Assembly (NCBI GenBank): GCA_031976175.1
Contig: DALYLR010000025.1
Span: 1 to 54,838, forward strand
Reading direction: 5' to 3'
DNA from: DMER01 sp003451645
Lineage (GTDB): Bacteria; Pseudomonadota; Alphaproteobacteria; Micropepsales; Micropepsaceae
DNA: 54,838 bases
The notes beneath the pieces are model-generated. The model had not been told where the DNA came from and did not search any database. It worked only from the letters and a program-made list of their open reading frames with translations. Every line of letters starts with the position of its first letter. Position 1 is the stretch's first letter. Shown piece by piece: positions 43,963-53,134 of this stretch. A program made the translations under genes and the position numbers.

Positions 43963-44727
43963 ATGATCTATTATACTGCAGTGATTGCCATTCAGATTAT
44001 GACCATTGTCCATATCGTGCGCACAGGGCGGACCATGCCCTGGCTCTACGTGGCGCTTTTTCTGCCGTTGGTGGGTTCAGTGGCCTATCTGGTGGCGGAG
44101 GTGCTCCCGGAGTTCCTGGGCGGGCGCACGACCGGCTCGGTCGTGAACACGGTGCAAGACAAACTCGATCCAGACCGCCGTCTGCGCGCCCTGACGGCTG
44201 AAGCAGAGCGCGTTGATACGCCTCAGGCCCAGATTTCGGTTGCACAAGAGCTGGAGCGCCTAAACCGTTTTGCCGAAGCGGCTCAGCACTACCGGCGGGC
44301 GATGCGCGGTCTCTTTGAGAATGATTTCGACCTGCACATGGCGCTCACCGAGGCACTCTTTCAAGGCGCGGAGCTTGGCCAAGTCCTCTGGCCCGAGGCC
44401 GCCACCGCCCTGGAACGGCTCTCGGCCATCGCGCCTGACCGCCAAGCCGCGGAGCAAGCCCTGTTGCGCGCGCGGCTCGCACAGGCCAATGGTGACAGCG
44501 CCTTGGCCGCAAGAGAGTTTGAGACCCTCATGCAAGGCCATGCGAGCCCCGAAACACGTGTGCGTTATGCGTATTTTCTGTATACAGAGAAGAAGCTCGA
44601 CGCCGCCAGGGGTGTCTTGGTCGGCGTTTTGGACGAGTTCCAGCGCGCGCCAGCCCATGTCCGCCGCCTGAACGCAACATGGTATCAGCAGGCCAAGGCT
44701 GCGATGGAAACGCTCAACCGGTCTTGA
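43963..44727 (+). CDS. Membrane-anchored TPR protein with PLDc_N-like N-terminus
   Basis: 254 residues from the ATG at 43963 (MIYYTAVIAIQIMTIVHIV); a longer reading overlaps the rne 3' end and is rejected. Two hydrophobic helices (about 3-22 and 27-46) with 'MPWLYVALFLPLVGSVAYLV' match the PLDc_N (phospholipase D-nuclease N-terminal) two-helix unit. The rest is helical TPR-type repeats ('AQELERLNRFAEAAQHYRRA', 'ALLRARLAQANGDSALAARE', 'FLYTEKKLDAARGVLVGVL'). Probably an inner-membrane adaptor; the substrate is unknown. It begins 65 bases after rne. The 3' end overlaps the convergent aminotransferase gene by 14 bases. Confidence 0.85.
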   Translation: MIYYTAVIAIQIMTIVHIVRTGRTMPWLYVALFLPLVGSVAYLVAEVLPEFLGGRTTGSVVNTVQDKLDPDRRLRALTAEAERVDTPQAQISVAQELERLNRFAEAAQHYRRAMRGLFENDFDLHMALTEALFQGAELGQVLWPEAATALERLSAIAPDRQAAEQALLRARLAQANGDSALAAREFETLMQGHASPETRVRYAYFLYTEKKLDAARGVLVGVLDEFQRAPAHVRRLNATWYQQAKAAMETLNRS

Positions 44728-45862
44728 GCGCCCAAGAACAAAACCGCTCACCTGCTTCCTCAATGTCGGCGCTCGCTCCTGCATAGGAGAGCCTGATCCA
44801 ATCGTCGCCCTGCTCTTGATCGAAATCCGCCCCCGGGGTTGCCGCAATTCCTGCCTCGTGCAACAGGCGCTTACACAAATCTTGCGACGGCAGGCCGAGC
44901 ACCTTCGTCTTGACGTAAAGGTAAAAGGCACCATCCGCGGGCGCATGCAGGTCTAATCCTGCACGTGCCAACGCCCTCAGCAACACGTCCCGGTTCGACC
45001 TGTAGCGGGCCACATGTGCGTCAAGCTCACTTTGAGCACTCAGAGCCGCCAGCGCCGCGACTTGAGAAATCGCAGGCGCACAAATGAACAAATTTTGGGC
45101 CAAACGCTCAACCGTGCGGACAAACGCGTCTGGCACGACCATCCAGCCGATCCGCCAGCCTGTCATGGAATAATATTTCGAGAAGCTGTTGATGACGATG
45201 GCGTTGTCGTCAAAAGCCAGTGCGGTTTGTGCCGACATCTCATAGGCCAGCCCGTGATAAATTTCGTCCGAAATCAGTGCGATGCCGCGCTCCCGGCAGG
45301 TATGGGCCAAGCGGCCAAGATCATCCGGCGAAAAAACGGTTCCCGTTGGATTGCCTGGGGAGGCGATTAGCAAACCATCCACCTGGCTATTCCGGTCCAG
45401 CATGCCTGGCGTTGCAACAAATCCCGCGCTCACGTCGGCGGGAAGCGAGGCAACACGCAAGCCCAGGGCCGATGCTGTATTACGATAGGCCGGATAGCCT
45501 GGCCGGGGGATCGCTAGTGTATCGCCCACATCAAACAGCGCCAAAAAGGCCAAGATAAAGCCTGACGAAGAGCCCGTCGTAATGACCACGCGATCGGGGG
45601 CAACCGAAACGCCATAGTGGTTCTGGTAGTGCTCAGCGATCGCCCGCTTCAACGCCTGCCGCCCCAGCGCCTCGGTATAGCCCAACACATCGCGCCCCAT
45701 CGCAGCCGCGGCGGCATCCAGGGCCAGTTTTGGCGCAGGCGATGATGGTTGCCCCACTTCCAGGTGCAGAATGCGTCGCCCGTGGCCTTCCAAGGCACGG
45801 GCCTGCGCATAGATATCCATGGCAAGAAACGGAGCGACAGCGCTGCGGCGGGAGATTTTCAT
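44714..45862 (-). CDS. PLP-dependent class I/II aminotransferase
   Basis: 382 residues, ATG start. Fold-type I features: LEVGQPSSPAP near the N-terminus, 'VVITTGSSSGFILAFLALF', 'IPRPGYPAYRNTASALGL', 'SPGNPTGTVFSPDDLGRLA', LISDEIYHGLAYE (PLP-binding Asp/Tyr), and NSFSKYYSMTGWRIGW with the Schiff-base Lys. It resembles aspartate or aromatic aminotransferases of the AspC/AAT-like group. The true amino donor cannot be read from sequence. A lone gene, divergent from the M48 protease, with a tail-to-tail overlap with the TPR gene. Confidence 0.92.
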   Translation of the reverse strand: MKISRRSAVAPFLAMDIYAQARALEGHGRRILHLEVGQPSSPAPKLALDAAAAAMGRDVLGYTEALGRQALKRAIAEHYQNHYGVSVAPDRVVITTGSSSGFILAFLALFDVGDTLAIPRPGYPAYRNTASALGLRVASLPADVSAGFVATPGMLDRNSQVDGLLIASPGNPTGTVFSPDDLGRLAHTCRERGIALISDEIYHGLAYEMSAQTALAFDDNAIVINSFSKYYSMTGWRIGWMVVPDAFVRTVERLAQNLFICAPAISQVAALAALSAQSELDAHVARYRSNRDVLLRALARAGLDLHAPADGAFYLYVKTKVLGLPSQDLCKRLLHEAGIAATPGADFDQEQGDDWIRLSYAGASADIEEAGERFCSWALKTG

Positions 45863-46079
45863 GATTTGGTTATTTCATTCCGGCGGGCCATGGGCAGATC
45901 GCCCCATTTCTGCCCGGAATGGGCTCTAGCTGCAATGTGATGCAGACCCAATTGACGCGAAGCAGCCGGCTTTTTAGGGTCTCACACTGTGGGGTCGACC
46001 GAGTGCCACACAGCGGCTGTTGCGAAATGGGCAGCAGCCATGAGTGATGGCAGTTACACAAGCATGAAAGGCTGATGTG

Positions 46080-47558
46080 ATGAGCGTTGTGCAAGTGGCT
46101 CCCCAACGTCCTCCTGCCGTCGCGAAGACTGGCCTGTTCACCCGGCTTCTGGCGCTCCTGATCTCTGCGTCTTTGGCGTTTACGCCTTCGGCTCTGGCTC
46201 AACCCAGAGGCATTTCCCTGATCCGGGATGCGGAGATTGAGCGGGTCTTACGCAGCTACATCGACCCTATTGTAACGGCGGCGGGTCTGAGCCCGTCCTC
46301 GGTCAAGTTGTATCTCGTGAATGATGATGCACTGAACGCGTTTGTGGCGGGTGGTCAGAACATCTTCATCAACACCGGCATGATCATGACGCTGGAGACG
46401 CCCAATCAGCTCAAGGGCGTGATCGCCCACGAAACCGGACATATTGCCGGCGGGCACTTGGTGCGTGGGCCTGAGGCGTACGAAAAGGTCCAAACGCCCA
46501 TGTTTGTGACCATGCTCCTCGGCGTCGCCGCGTTTGCGGCCGGTGCGCCCGATTTGGGTGCCGCCCTTCTGATGGGCTCGACGCAAGTGGCTCAGCGGCA
46601 AATTCTGGCCTACAGCCGTACACAAGAGTCTGCCGCCGACCAGGCCGGCGTCGCCTATATGACGACGATCAAGCAATCGCCGCAGGGCATGCTTGAGGTC
46701 TTTGAGAAGTTCGCCGACCAGGAAATCTTAAGCGGCCGCAAGCTCGACCCTTACGCCCGCTCCCACCCGTTATCTCGCGAGCGCGTGGCCGCCCTCACCG
46801 ACCTCAGCGAGCGCTCGCCCTATCGCGAGGTGAAGGACAGCCCGGCCGAGCAACTGGCCTATGACCTCATGAAGGGAAAGCTGCGGGGCTTTTTGGAGCG
46901 CGGCGACGTCACCCTGCGGCGCTATCCGCACAAAGACAAAAGCATGCCGGCGCGTTATGCCCGGGCGGTTGCCTATTTTCGCGGCGCCGATCTCGACCGC
47001 GCCATGATTGAGATCGATGCGTTACTGGCAGAACGGCCGGACTATCCTTATTTTTGGGAACTGAAAGGGCAGGTTTACGTGGAGTCGTCCAGGCCCAAGG
47101 AAGGCATCGCGCCCTATCGCAAGGCTGCGGCTTTGGCACCTGGCGAACCTCTTATTCAGGCGAGCTTAGGCGCTGCTCTGGTTGCAACCGAAGACGCCAA
47201 TAATCTCAAAGAGGCTGTCTCGGTTTTGCGCGCGACCTTGCATAAGGAGCCCGCCAATGCCATGGCGTGGTACCACCTTGCTAGCGCCTATGAACGTCTT
47301 GGCCAAGAGGGTCAGGCGCAACTGGCAACGGCTGAGCGCTACTTCGCAATTGGCGGCATGAAACAAGCCGTACAGTTTGCTGGCCGTGCGCTTCCAAAAC
47401 TCAAGGAATCGACGCCCGAATGGCTGCGTGCGCGTGATATCATGACCTCCGGCAAAGATGGGGCCGACCAGGAAATCGAAAAAGAAAAAGAGCAAGAACC
47501 ACGTCCCAAGCCCAATATTCCAGAGCAAAGCCGCCGCGTCCCTCTCTTTTCATTCTAA
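46080..47558 (+). CDS. Periplasmic M48 metalloprotease with TPR domain (BepA-like)
   Basis: 492 residues from the ATG at 46080; a GTG one codon upstream is possible. Signal peptide about 15-41 (LALLISASLAFTPSALAQP). The M48 domain has the zinc site HETGH at about 117-121 and a third ligand in SRTQESAADQAG near 183. The C-terminal half is TPR-like (PARYARAVAYFRGADLDRAM, ELKGQVYVESSRPKEGIAPY, AMAWYHLASAYERLGQEGQA). BepA-type proteins either mature or degrade outer-membrane barrels such as LptD. An acidic/basic tail ends the protein. Followed by a DsbA-like gene after 14 bases, a common pairing in Alphaproteobacteria. Confidence 0.93.
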   Translation: MSVVQVAPQRPPAVAKTGLFTRLLALLISASLAFTPSALAQPRGISLIRDAEIERVLRSYIDPIVTAAGLSPSSVKLYLVNDDALNAFVAGGQNIFINTGMIMTLETPNQLKGVIAHETGHIAGGHLVRGPEAYEKVQTPMFVTMLLGVAAFAAGAPDLGAALLMGSTQVAQRQILAYSRTQESAADQAGVAYMTTIKQSPQGMLEVFEKFADQEILSGRKLDPYARSHPLSRERVAALTDLSERSPYREVKDSPAEQLAYDLMKGKLRGFLERGDVTLRRYPHKDKSMPARYARAVAYFRGADLDRAMIEIDALLAERPDYPYFWELKGQVYVESSRPKEGIAPYRKAAALAPGEPLIQASLGAALVATEDANNLKEAVSVLRATLHKEPANAMAWYHLASAYERLGQEGQAQLATAERYFAIGGMKQAVQFAGRALPKLKESTPEWLRARDIMTSGKDGADQEIEKEKEQEPRPKPNIPEQSRRVPLFSF

Positions 47559-47572
47559 GGAACTCTGAAACG

Positions 47573-48352
47573 ATGTCATTTTTCAAAGACCGGGCGGCGC
47601 TGGGCGTCATGGCTCTGCTTGCCGTTGGAACCATTGGCGGCGCCTTTGCCCTTATGAATGCGGCCTTTGCGGAACCGGAGAGTGCGGGCGGCAACCTGTC
47701 CAAGAAACAGATCGAGCGCATCGTGCATGAGTACATCGTCAACCACCCAGAGGTGCTTGTCGAGGCGATGGAAAAGCTTCAGTCGCGCGAGGAGGACGAC
47801 AAGCGCAAGAAAGCGCAAGAGAACATTAGCAAGCTCGGCGACAAGCTCTTCAACAATGCCGCCGACCACGTCACGGGCAATCCGTCCGGCGATGTGACGA
47901 TCGTCGAGTTTTTCGATTACCGCTGCGGCTATTGCAAGAAAGCCCGCCCGGAAGTGTTAGCACTGCTGAAGGCAGACCCGAAGATCCGCCTTGTCGTGAA
48001 AGAGTTCCCAATCCTCGGGAAGACATCAGAGACCGCGAGCCGGGCCGCCCTGGCTGCCAAAAAGCAGGGTAAGTACTGGGATTTCCACTTGGCCTTGATC
48101 AAGGAAGCCGATCTGAACGAGACCCGCATTTTTGAGCTCGCGGCCGCAAATGGCATCGACGTCACCCGGATGAAGACGGATATGCAGGCGACGGACGTCA
48201 CGAAGGTGATCGATACCAACCACGAGCTCGCCCAGAAGATCGGTGTCGATTCGACGCCCAGCTTCATCTTTGGCAAGGAGCTGGTCGCGGGCGCCATGTC
48301 GCTGGAGCAAATGAAAGATCAAGTGGCAAAGGCGCGTAAAGCTGCGCAGTGA
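47573..48352 (+). CDS. DsbA-family thiol oxidoreductase with ScsC-type N-terminal region
   Basis: 259 residues, ATG start, AAGGA upstream. Leader or anchor about 9-33. An N-terminal helical region LSKKQIERIVHEYIVNHPEV (about 42-85, with a Lys/Arg/Glu-rich helix) resembles the oligomerisation part of ScsC-like proteins, where it allows disulfide isomerase activity. Thioredoxin fold with CGYC at 118-121 in FFDYRCGYCKKA and a cis-Pro in VDSTPSFIFG. It may form or shuffle disulfides in envelope proteins such as LptD. Same strand as the M48 gene. It ends 6 bases from the convergent thiSG gene. Confidence 0.92.
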   Translation: MSFFKDRAALGVMALLAVGTIGGAFALMNAAFAEPESAGGNLSKKQIERIVHEYIVNHPEVLVEAMEKLQSREEDDKRKKAQENISKLGDKLFNNAADHVTGNPSGDVTIVEFFDYRCGYCKKARPEVLALLKADPKIRLVVKEFPILGKTSETASRAALAAKKQGKYWDFHLALIKEADLNETRIFELAAANGIDVTRMKTDMQATDVTKVIDTNHELAQKIGVDSTPSFIFGKELVAGAMSLEQMKDQVAKARKAAQ

Positions 48353-48358
48353 TCCGCG

Positions 48359-49360
48359 TCAGATGAGCCCAGCCAACGGGCTCGACGGATCGGCATAGCG
48401 CTTCTTGGGCATCCGCCCCGCCTTGTACGCTTGGCGTCCCGCGATCACTGCGTGGCGCATGGCGTGGGCCATCAGCACTGGGTCCTGCGCCTCAGCGATT
48501 GCGGTGTTCATGAGAACGCCGTCGCAGCCCAGCTCCATCGCAATGGATGCGTCCGATGCTGTCCCAACACCCGCATCGACCAGCACCGGCACCTTGGCCT
48601 GCTCGATGATAAGGCGGATGTTGATCGGGTTCTGCACGCCAAGGCCCGAGCCGATGGGGGCCGCGAGTGGCATGATGGCTGCGCAGCCGATCTCCTCCAG
48701 CCTCTGGCACATGAGCGGATCGTCCGAGCAATAGACCATCACTTGAAAGCCGTCTGCGATGAGCGCCTCAGCCGCCTTTAACGTCTCGACCATGTCGGGA
48801 TAGAGCGTCTTGCGGTCGCCCAGGACCTCGAGCTTGACGAGTGTCCACCCCCCCGCCTCGCGGGCCAGCCTCAACGTGCGGACCGCATCTTGTGCCGTAT
48901 AGCAGCCCGCTGTATTGGGCAGATAGGTATAGCGTGACGGATCGATAAAGTCGGTCAGCTTGGGTTGCGCGGGGTCGGATAGATTGACCCGGCGTACCGC
49001 GACCGTGACGATCTCGGCGCCGCTCGCCACCAAGGCGGCCGCGTTCTGCGCATAGTCCCGGTACTTGCCTGTGCCAATGATGAGACGCGACTGGAATGTC
49101 CGCCCTGCGACCGTCCAGCCATCATCTTGCGGCTCACGGTGATCGCCGCCCCCGACAAAATTCACAATCTCCAGCCGGTCGCCTTCGGCCAGCACCGTCT
49201 GGCCATAGGCGGAGCGCGGCACAATCTCGAGGTTGCGCTCGACCGCAATGCGCCGGTTGTCGAGATTTAGCTCGGCCAACAGCGCCAACAGGCTCAAGTC
49301 CCCGCCGATCTCCCGGGCCTCGCCATTGATCGTCACCCGCAGGGTCGCAGCAGCAGCCAT
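48359..49360 (-). CDS. thiG: ThiS-ThiG fusion: sulfur carrier plus thiazole synthase
   Basis: 333 residues from the ATG at 49360. The N-terminal ThiS domain (about 6-72; RVTINGEAREIGGDLSLLAL, AVERNLEIVPRS, GDRLEIVNFVGGG) keeps the di-glycine at its end, but this is joined directly to ThiG (about 81-333; RTFQSRLIIGTGKYRDY, VKLEVLGDRKTLYPD with the Schiff-base Lys, PIGSGLGVQNP, DAGVGTASDA). ThiS normally delivers sulfur from its free C-terminal thiocarboxylate to ThiG, so the fused Gly-Gly must be freed by cutting or act in an unusual way. Such fusions are known in some Alphaproteobacteria. Divergent from aroQ. No TPP riboswitch was recognised upstream. Confidence 0.95.
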   Translation of the reverse strand: MAAAATLRVTINGEAREIGGDLSLLALLAELNLDNRRIAVERNLEIVPRSAYGQTVLAEGDRLEIVNFVGGGDHREPQDDGWTVAGRTFQSRLIIGTGKYRDYAQNAAALVASGAEIVTVAVRRVNLSDPAQPKLTDFIDPSRYTYLPNTAGCYTAQDAVRTLRLAREAGGWTLVKLEVLGDRKTLYPDMVETLKAAEALIADGFQVMVYCSDDPLMCQRLEEIGCAAIMPLAAPIGSGLGVQNPINIRLIIEQAKVPVLVDAGVGTASDASIAMELGCDGVLMNTAIAEAQDPVLMAHAMRHAVIAGRQAYKAGRMPKKRYADPSSPLAGLI

Positions 49361-49502
49361 TCGATTCACCTCACCAACTAAACCCGACAGACCGAAGCGC
49401 GGCATTTACCAAAGGTACCCTGCGCCATTTGACGGGGTCGCCAGACCCAGTATAACGGCGCCAGCAATCCCGCGCACTGATATCCTGCCGATCCGCCGTC
49501 TT

Positions 49503-49961
49503 ATGCAGAAACCCGTCTACGTCCTCAATGGTCCGTCGCTGAACCTTTTGGGTCAGCGGGAGCCGCACATCTATGGCACGACCACGTTGAGCGACATCGA
49601 AAACATGGTCACGGCACGTGCCCGCGTCCATGGCCTCTCGGTGCAGTTTCGCCAAACGAATCATGAAGGGCACATGATCGACTGGGTCATTGAGGCCCGG
49701 GAGAAGGCCTGCGGCATCATCATCAATGGGGCTGCGTGGACGCATTCCTCGATCGCCCTCATGGATGCACTGAAGGCAGCCGAACTGCCGGTCATCGAGG
49801 TTCATCTGTCGAACCCCTATGCGCGCGAGGAGTTCCGGCATCTGTCCTATGTTGCGAAGGTCGCGTCGGGCGTCATTTGCGGCCTCGGCGCGCATGGCTA
49901 TGTCTTGGCAGTCGATGCTCTGGCCATGAAACTCAACATCACTGGGGGGAGTTCCGCGTGA
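49503..49961 (+). CDS. aroQ: 3-dehydroquinate dehydratase, type II
   Basis: Third step of the shikimate pathway, to aromatic amino acids. 152 residues. The ATG at 49503 (MQKPVYVLNGPSLNLLG) is set by the family N-terminus; upstream in-frame codons overlap the thiSG control region. Active-site residues: NGPSLNLLGQREPHIYG (Arg and Tyr), NHEGHMIDW, INGAAWTHSSIA and EVHLSNPYAREEFR (His). Dodecameric enzymes of this type are small and compact, as here. Followed by accB after 31 bases; aroQ-accB-accC is a conserved order. Confidence 0.96.
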   Translation: MQKPVYVLNGPSLNLLGQREPHIYGTTTLSDIENMVTARARVHGLSVQFRQTNHEGHMIDWVIEAREKACGIIINGAAWTHSSIALMDALKAAELPVIEVHLSNPYAREEFRHLSYVAKVASGVICGLGAHGYVLAVDALAMKLNITGGSSA

Positions 49962-49992
49962 CCGCGGCCCCTCGCTCAACGGATTAGGCCAT

Positions 49993-50541
49993 ATGAAAAA
50001 GAAAACCATCCCAGCCAAACCGAGCTCAACCAAGCCGCACCCGGTCAAAGCCCCTAGCCCTGCGGGCGAAAGTGCTGAGCGCGCGCTCGTGCGGGATCTG
50101 GCGCAAATCCTGCGCGATACTGAATTGACCGAGATTGAGGTCGAAAAGGCGGGCTTGCGGGTTCGGGTCGCCCGGCAAGTCACCATAGCTGCAGCGGGTC
50201 TGCCCGGCGCGAGCCATCACGCTGCACATAGCGAGGCTCGCCCGGTTCCGGCTCCGGCGACTGTGCTGAGCCCAGCACTGACGCCAGCCGAGGATCGCTC
50301 CACACATCCCGGCGCGCTCAAGTCACCCATGGTTGGGACCGCTTATGCGGCGTCGCAGCCCGGCGCCGCGCCTTTTGTAAAACTTGGTGATTCGGTGAAG
50401 GAGGGTCAGACCTGCCTCATCATCGAAGCGATGAAAACCATGAATCAAATCCCTGCCCCGCGCGCTGGCAAGGTGATCGACATTTTGTTCAAGGACGCAA
50501 CACCCGTTGAGTTCGGCGAAGTTCTCCTCATCATCGAATAG
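49993..50541 (+). CDS. accB: Biotin carboxyl carrier protein of acetyl-CoA carboxylase
   Basis: 182 residues, ATG start. N-terminal helix pair (ERALVRDLAQILRDTELTEI), a Pro/Ala-rich linker (about 70-110), and a biotinyl domain at about 108-182 with the target Lys148 in IIEAMKTMNQIPA. The initial 25 residues are Lys/Pro-rich and longer than in E. coli. Carries CO2 from AccC to the carboxyltransferase AccAD (not in this window), giving malonyl-CoA for the fab genes. accC follows after 32 bases, so the two are made together. Confidence 0.97.
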   Translation: MKKKTIPAKPSSTKPHPVKAPSPAGESAERALVRDLAQILRDTELTEIEVEKAGLRVRVARQVTIAAAGLPGASHHAAHSEARPVPAPATVLSPALTPAEDRSTHPGALKSPMVGTAYAASQPGAAPFVKLGDSVKEGQTCLIIEAMKTMNQIPAPRAGKVIDILFKDATPVEFGEVLLIIE

Positions 50542-50573
50542 CGTCCGGACAGCGTCGCTTGTGAGTACCCATC

Positions 50574-51923
50574 ATGTTTGACAAGGTCCTGATTGCCAAT
50601 CGCGGCGAGATTGCCATGCGCATCAACCGCGCCTGCCACGAAATGGGCATCAAGACGGTTGCCGTGCACAGCACGGCGGATGCCAATGCCATGCATGTGC
50701 GCATGGCCGATGAGAGCGTGTGTATCGGCCCACCTGCGGCTGCACAAAGCTATCTCAATATCCCAGCCATTATCTCCGCCTGCGAAATCACGGGGGCACA
50801 AGCGATCCATCCGGGCTATGGCTTCTTGTCCGAGAACGCCAAATTCGCCGAAATCATCGAGGAGCATGGCCTGACTTTCATTGGTCCGCGCTCGGAGCAT
50901 ATCCGGCTCATGGGCGACAAGATCCAGGCCAAGGCCGCCGTGAAGGCGTTGGGCATCCCTGTGGTGCCAGGGTCCGACGGCGGGATCACCGATGATGATG
51001 AGGCACACCGGCTTGCTGGCAAGATCGGCTACCCGGTGCTTGTCAAGGCGGCGGCGGGCGGCGGCGGACGCGGTATGAAAGTGGCGCGCAGCGAAGGCGA
51101 ATTATCGGTCGCTCTGGCTACTGCGCGGTCAGAGGCAAAGTCCGCCTTTGGCGATGACAGTGTCTATCTGGAGAAATATCTGGAGACCCCGCGCCATATA
51201 GAGATCCAAGTCATTGCCGACAGCCACGGCGCGGTCAGGCATTTGGGCGAGCGCGATTGTTCGCTGCAGCGCCGCCATCAAAAAATCTTAGAGGAGGCTC
51301 TATCCCCTGCCCTCAATGCCTCAGAGCGCAATCGCATCGGCGACATCGTCACCAAGGCCATCGCACAGCTGGGCTATTTGGGCGTGGGGACAGTCGAATT
51401 TCTCTACGAGAATGGCGAGTTCTATTTCATCGAAATGAACACCAGACTCCAGGTCGAGCATCCGGTGACCGAGATGATCACTGGGCTCGATCTTGTCCGC
51501 GAACAGATTCGTATCGCGGCCGGCGGAAGGCTGACCTTTGCGCAGTCGGAGGTCGAATTCAGTGGTCATGCCATCGAGTGCCGCATCAATGCGGAGGACG
51601 CGCGCACCTTCCGCCCCTCACCAGGTCTGATCAAGGAATTCCACACACCAGGTGGTCTTGGGGTGCGGGTGGATAGCGGCGCCTATGCGGGGTACGTCAT
51701 CCCTCCCTATTATGACAGCCTGATTGCCAAGTTGATCGTCCATGGCCGCAACCGCAATGAATGCATCATGCGCCTTCGGCGGGCTCTGCGTGAGTTTGTG
51801 ATCGATGGGATCAGCACGACGATCCCGCTATTTCACGATCTGGTGAACGAACCAGCGTTTATTGATGGGCAATATCACATTCATTGGCTTGAGGATTACC
51901 TCAAGCGAACGGCTCCCCAGTGA
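50574..51923 (+). CDS. accC: Biotin carboxylase of acetyl-CoA carboxylase
   Basis: ATP-grasp enzyme that carboxylates biotin on AccB. 449 residues, normal length. MFDKVLIANRGEIAMRI start, HPGYGFLSENAKFAE, the glycine-rich loop KAAAGGGGRGMKVA, catalytic EMNTRLQVEHPVTE, and the C-terminal YAGYVIPPYYDSLIAKLI. All key residues are present. Co-transcribed with accB and aroQ. After its stop a 69-base gap leads to three regulator-like genes that in many relatives are not found between accC and aat. Confidence 0.97.
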   Translation: MFDKVLIANRGEIAMRINRACHEMGIKTVAVHSTADANAMHVRMADESVCIGPPAAAQSYLNIPAIISACEITGAQAIHPGYGFLSENAKFAEIIEEHGLTFIGPRSEHIRLMGDKIQAKAAVKALGIPVVPGSDGGITDDDEAHRLAGKIGYPVLVKAAAGGGGRGMKVARSEGELSVALATARSEAKSAFGDDSVYLEKYLETPRHIEIQVIADSHGAVRHLGERDCSLQRRHQKILEEALSPALNASERNRIGDIVTKAIAQLGYLGVGTVEFLYENGEFYFIEMNTRLQVEHPVTEMITGLDLVREQIRIAAGGRLTFAQSEVEFSGHAIECRINAEDARTFRPSPGLIKEFHTPGGLGVRVDSGAYAGYVIPPYYDSLIAKLIVHGRNRNECIMRLRRALREFVIDGISTTIPLFHDLVNEPAFIDGQYHIHWLEDYLKRTAPQ

Positions 51924-51992
51924 AAGAGTGATGTTGCAATTCATCAATTCCGTGTCAAAACTCGAGCAGTTCAACGTTTAGTAGTTGGTGCT

Positions 51993-52625
51993 ATGCGGGA
52001 CGAAAGAGTTTGGCGCGATCTCTTGATCGCCTATCGGAAGAAGCACTCCCTGACGCAAAGCGAGCTGGCGGATCGCTTGGCGGTCAGCCAACAAACTGTG
52101 TCACGCTGGGAAAGTGGAAAACAGTTCCCTGACGCTGAAACGCAGGCCTCGCTGAGGCCCATTATTGGCTTGCTTGATTTGTCGACCCGTGAATCCTGGA
52201 TCAATCGCGTTTCACTATCCGCCGGACGTGAGCATTTGTTCGAGCGGGGTTGGCGCTTTATCGCAAACAGCCAAAAAATATTGGAGATCGGGGGCATCCC
52301 TGCAGCAGAGTTGGTGGGGCACACGGCCTATGAATTCCCGATCTTTCAGTCTGTCTTGCCAAGGGTAGATGAGGCAGGACTGTTCGACGGGCAAGCCAAG
52401 CTTGTCCGCATAGTCGCAGAATTCCATTTCGCCACCCGCAGCGCAGGCCGGCGCATTGATCTGTGGCCTATTGTAACGTGTACGGATGAGATATTGGTCC
52501 ACGCGATTGCACATCCCTTTGCGGTGAAGCGCTTGCCCGACACAGTCCCTGCAACCACCGTCAAGGAGATCGACATCATCCGGCAGGATCGCGCTCAATC
52601 CAGGACGCGACAACAAGGCACCTAA
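51993..52625 (+). CDS. XRE-type HTH protein with PAS-like C-terminal domain (paralogue A)
   Basis: 210 residues, ATG start. Residues about 9-58 form a clear XRE/Cro helix-turn-helix (LTQSELADRLAVSQQTVSRW). After a link (ESWINRVSLSAGREHLFE) comes a domain of about 110 residues with a PAS-like look: 'GIPAAELVGHTAYEFPIF', 'LPRVDEAGLFDGQAKLVRIV', 'GRRIDLWPIVTCTDEILVHA'. This domain recurs in the next two genes. Probably a ligand- or partner-sensing transcription factor. Lies 69 bases after accC and 4 bases before paralogue B. The C-terminus is polar and disordered. Confidence 0.85.
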   Translation: MRDERVWRDLLIAYRKKHSLTQSELADRLAVSQQTVSRWESGKQFPDAETQASLRPIIGLLDLSTRESWINRVSLSAGREHLFERGWRFIANSQKILEIGGIPAAELVGHTAYEFPIFQSVLPRVDEAGLFDGQAKLVRIVAEFHFATRSAGRRIDLWPIVTCTDEILVHAIAHPFAVKRLPDTVPATTVKEIDIIRQDRAQSRTRQQGT

Positions 52626-52629
52626 CGGC

Positions 52630-53082
52630 ATGTTAGTGGCAGGACCAACCCGGGCCGCAATGATGACGCAAGTCCAGCAATCCTACGGGCATGAGTTGCT
52701 CTACGAGCCTGGCTGGCGGGCCATTGCCGCAAGTGCCAGCGCAAGCGCTGAACCCAACGGAGAGTTGCGCCAGGTTCTGGGCAAAAGCCTCAACGATTAT
52801 CCTGTCTACCGTCCCTATTTGGCCTCTTTGGACGACTTGGGATTGTTTGAGGGCCGTGTGGCGGGCCTCAAGATCGACATGCAGTACCGCATCGGAAGCG
52901 GTATCTTGGGCCACCGTGCGGAATTATGGCCACTGGAGACCTGCGATGGCGGAACGCTCGTCATCGCTTGCGTCCATCGCTACCGTTTGCAGGAGGTTAA
53001 CACTCTCAAACAGTTCCGTATTGTGGACCTATCAGTAATCCCCTGGCCAAAGGGTCAGGCCGATTTGGTCAGCCGATCATGA
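52630..53082 (+). CDS. PAS-like domain protein without HTH (paralogue B)
   Basis: 150 residues, ATG start at 52630 (an ATG at 52660, MMTQVQQSYGHELL, is also possible). It carries only the C-terminal type of domain seen in paralogue A: YGHELLYEPGWRAIAAS, LGKSLNDYPVYRPYLASLDD, LGLFEGRVAGLKIDM, and 'GHRAELWPLETCDGGTLVIA'. No DNA-binding motif. It may form mixed complexes with A or C and tune them, or be a decaying copy, although the frame is intact. It begins 4 bases after A. Confidence 0.8.
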   Translation: MLVAGPTRAAMMTQVQQSYGHELLYEPGWRAIAASASASAEPNGELRQVLGKSLNDYPVYRPYLASLDDLGLFEGRVAGLKIDMQYRIGSGILGHRAELWPLETCDGGTLVIACVHRYRLQEVNTLKQFRIVDLSVIPWPKGQADLVSRS

Positions 53083-53134
53083 TTTTGCTGCAATCCCTCT
53101 GCACCACTTCGCCTCGCCTGGGGGGCAGCAACGA

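Noticed and set aside
49361..49502. TPP riboswitch ahead of thiSG
   Set aside because: The 142-base gap shows no recognisable THI-box core on the minus strand.
52630..53082. Paralogue B as a pseudogene
   Set aside because: It lacks the HTH but the frame is intact, starts 4 bases after A and keeps the core motifs, so it is kept as a gene.
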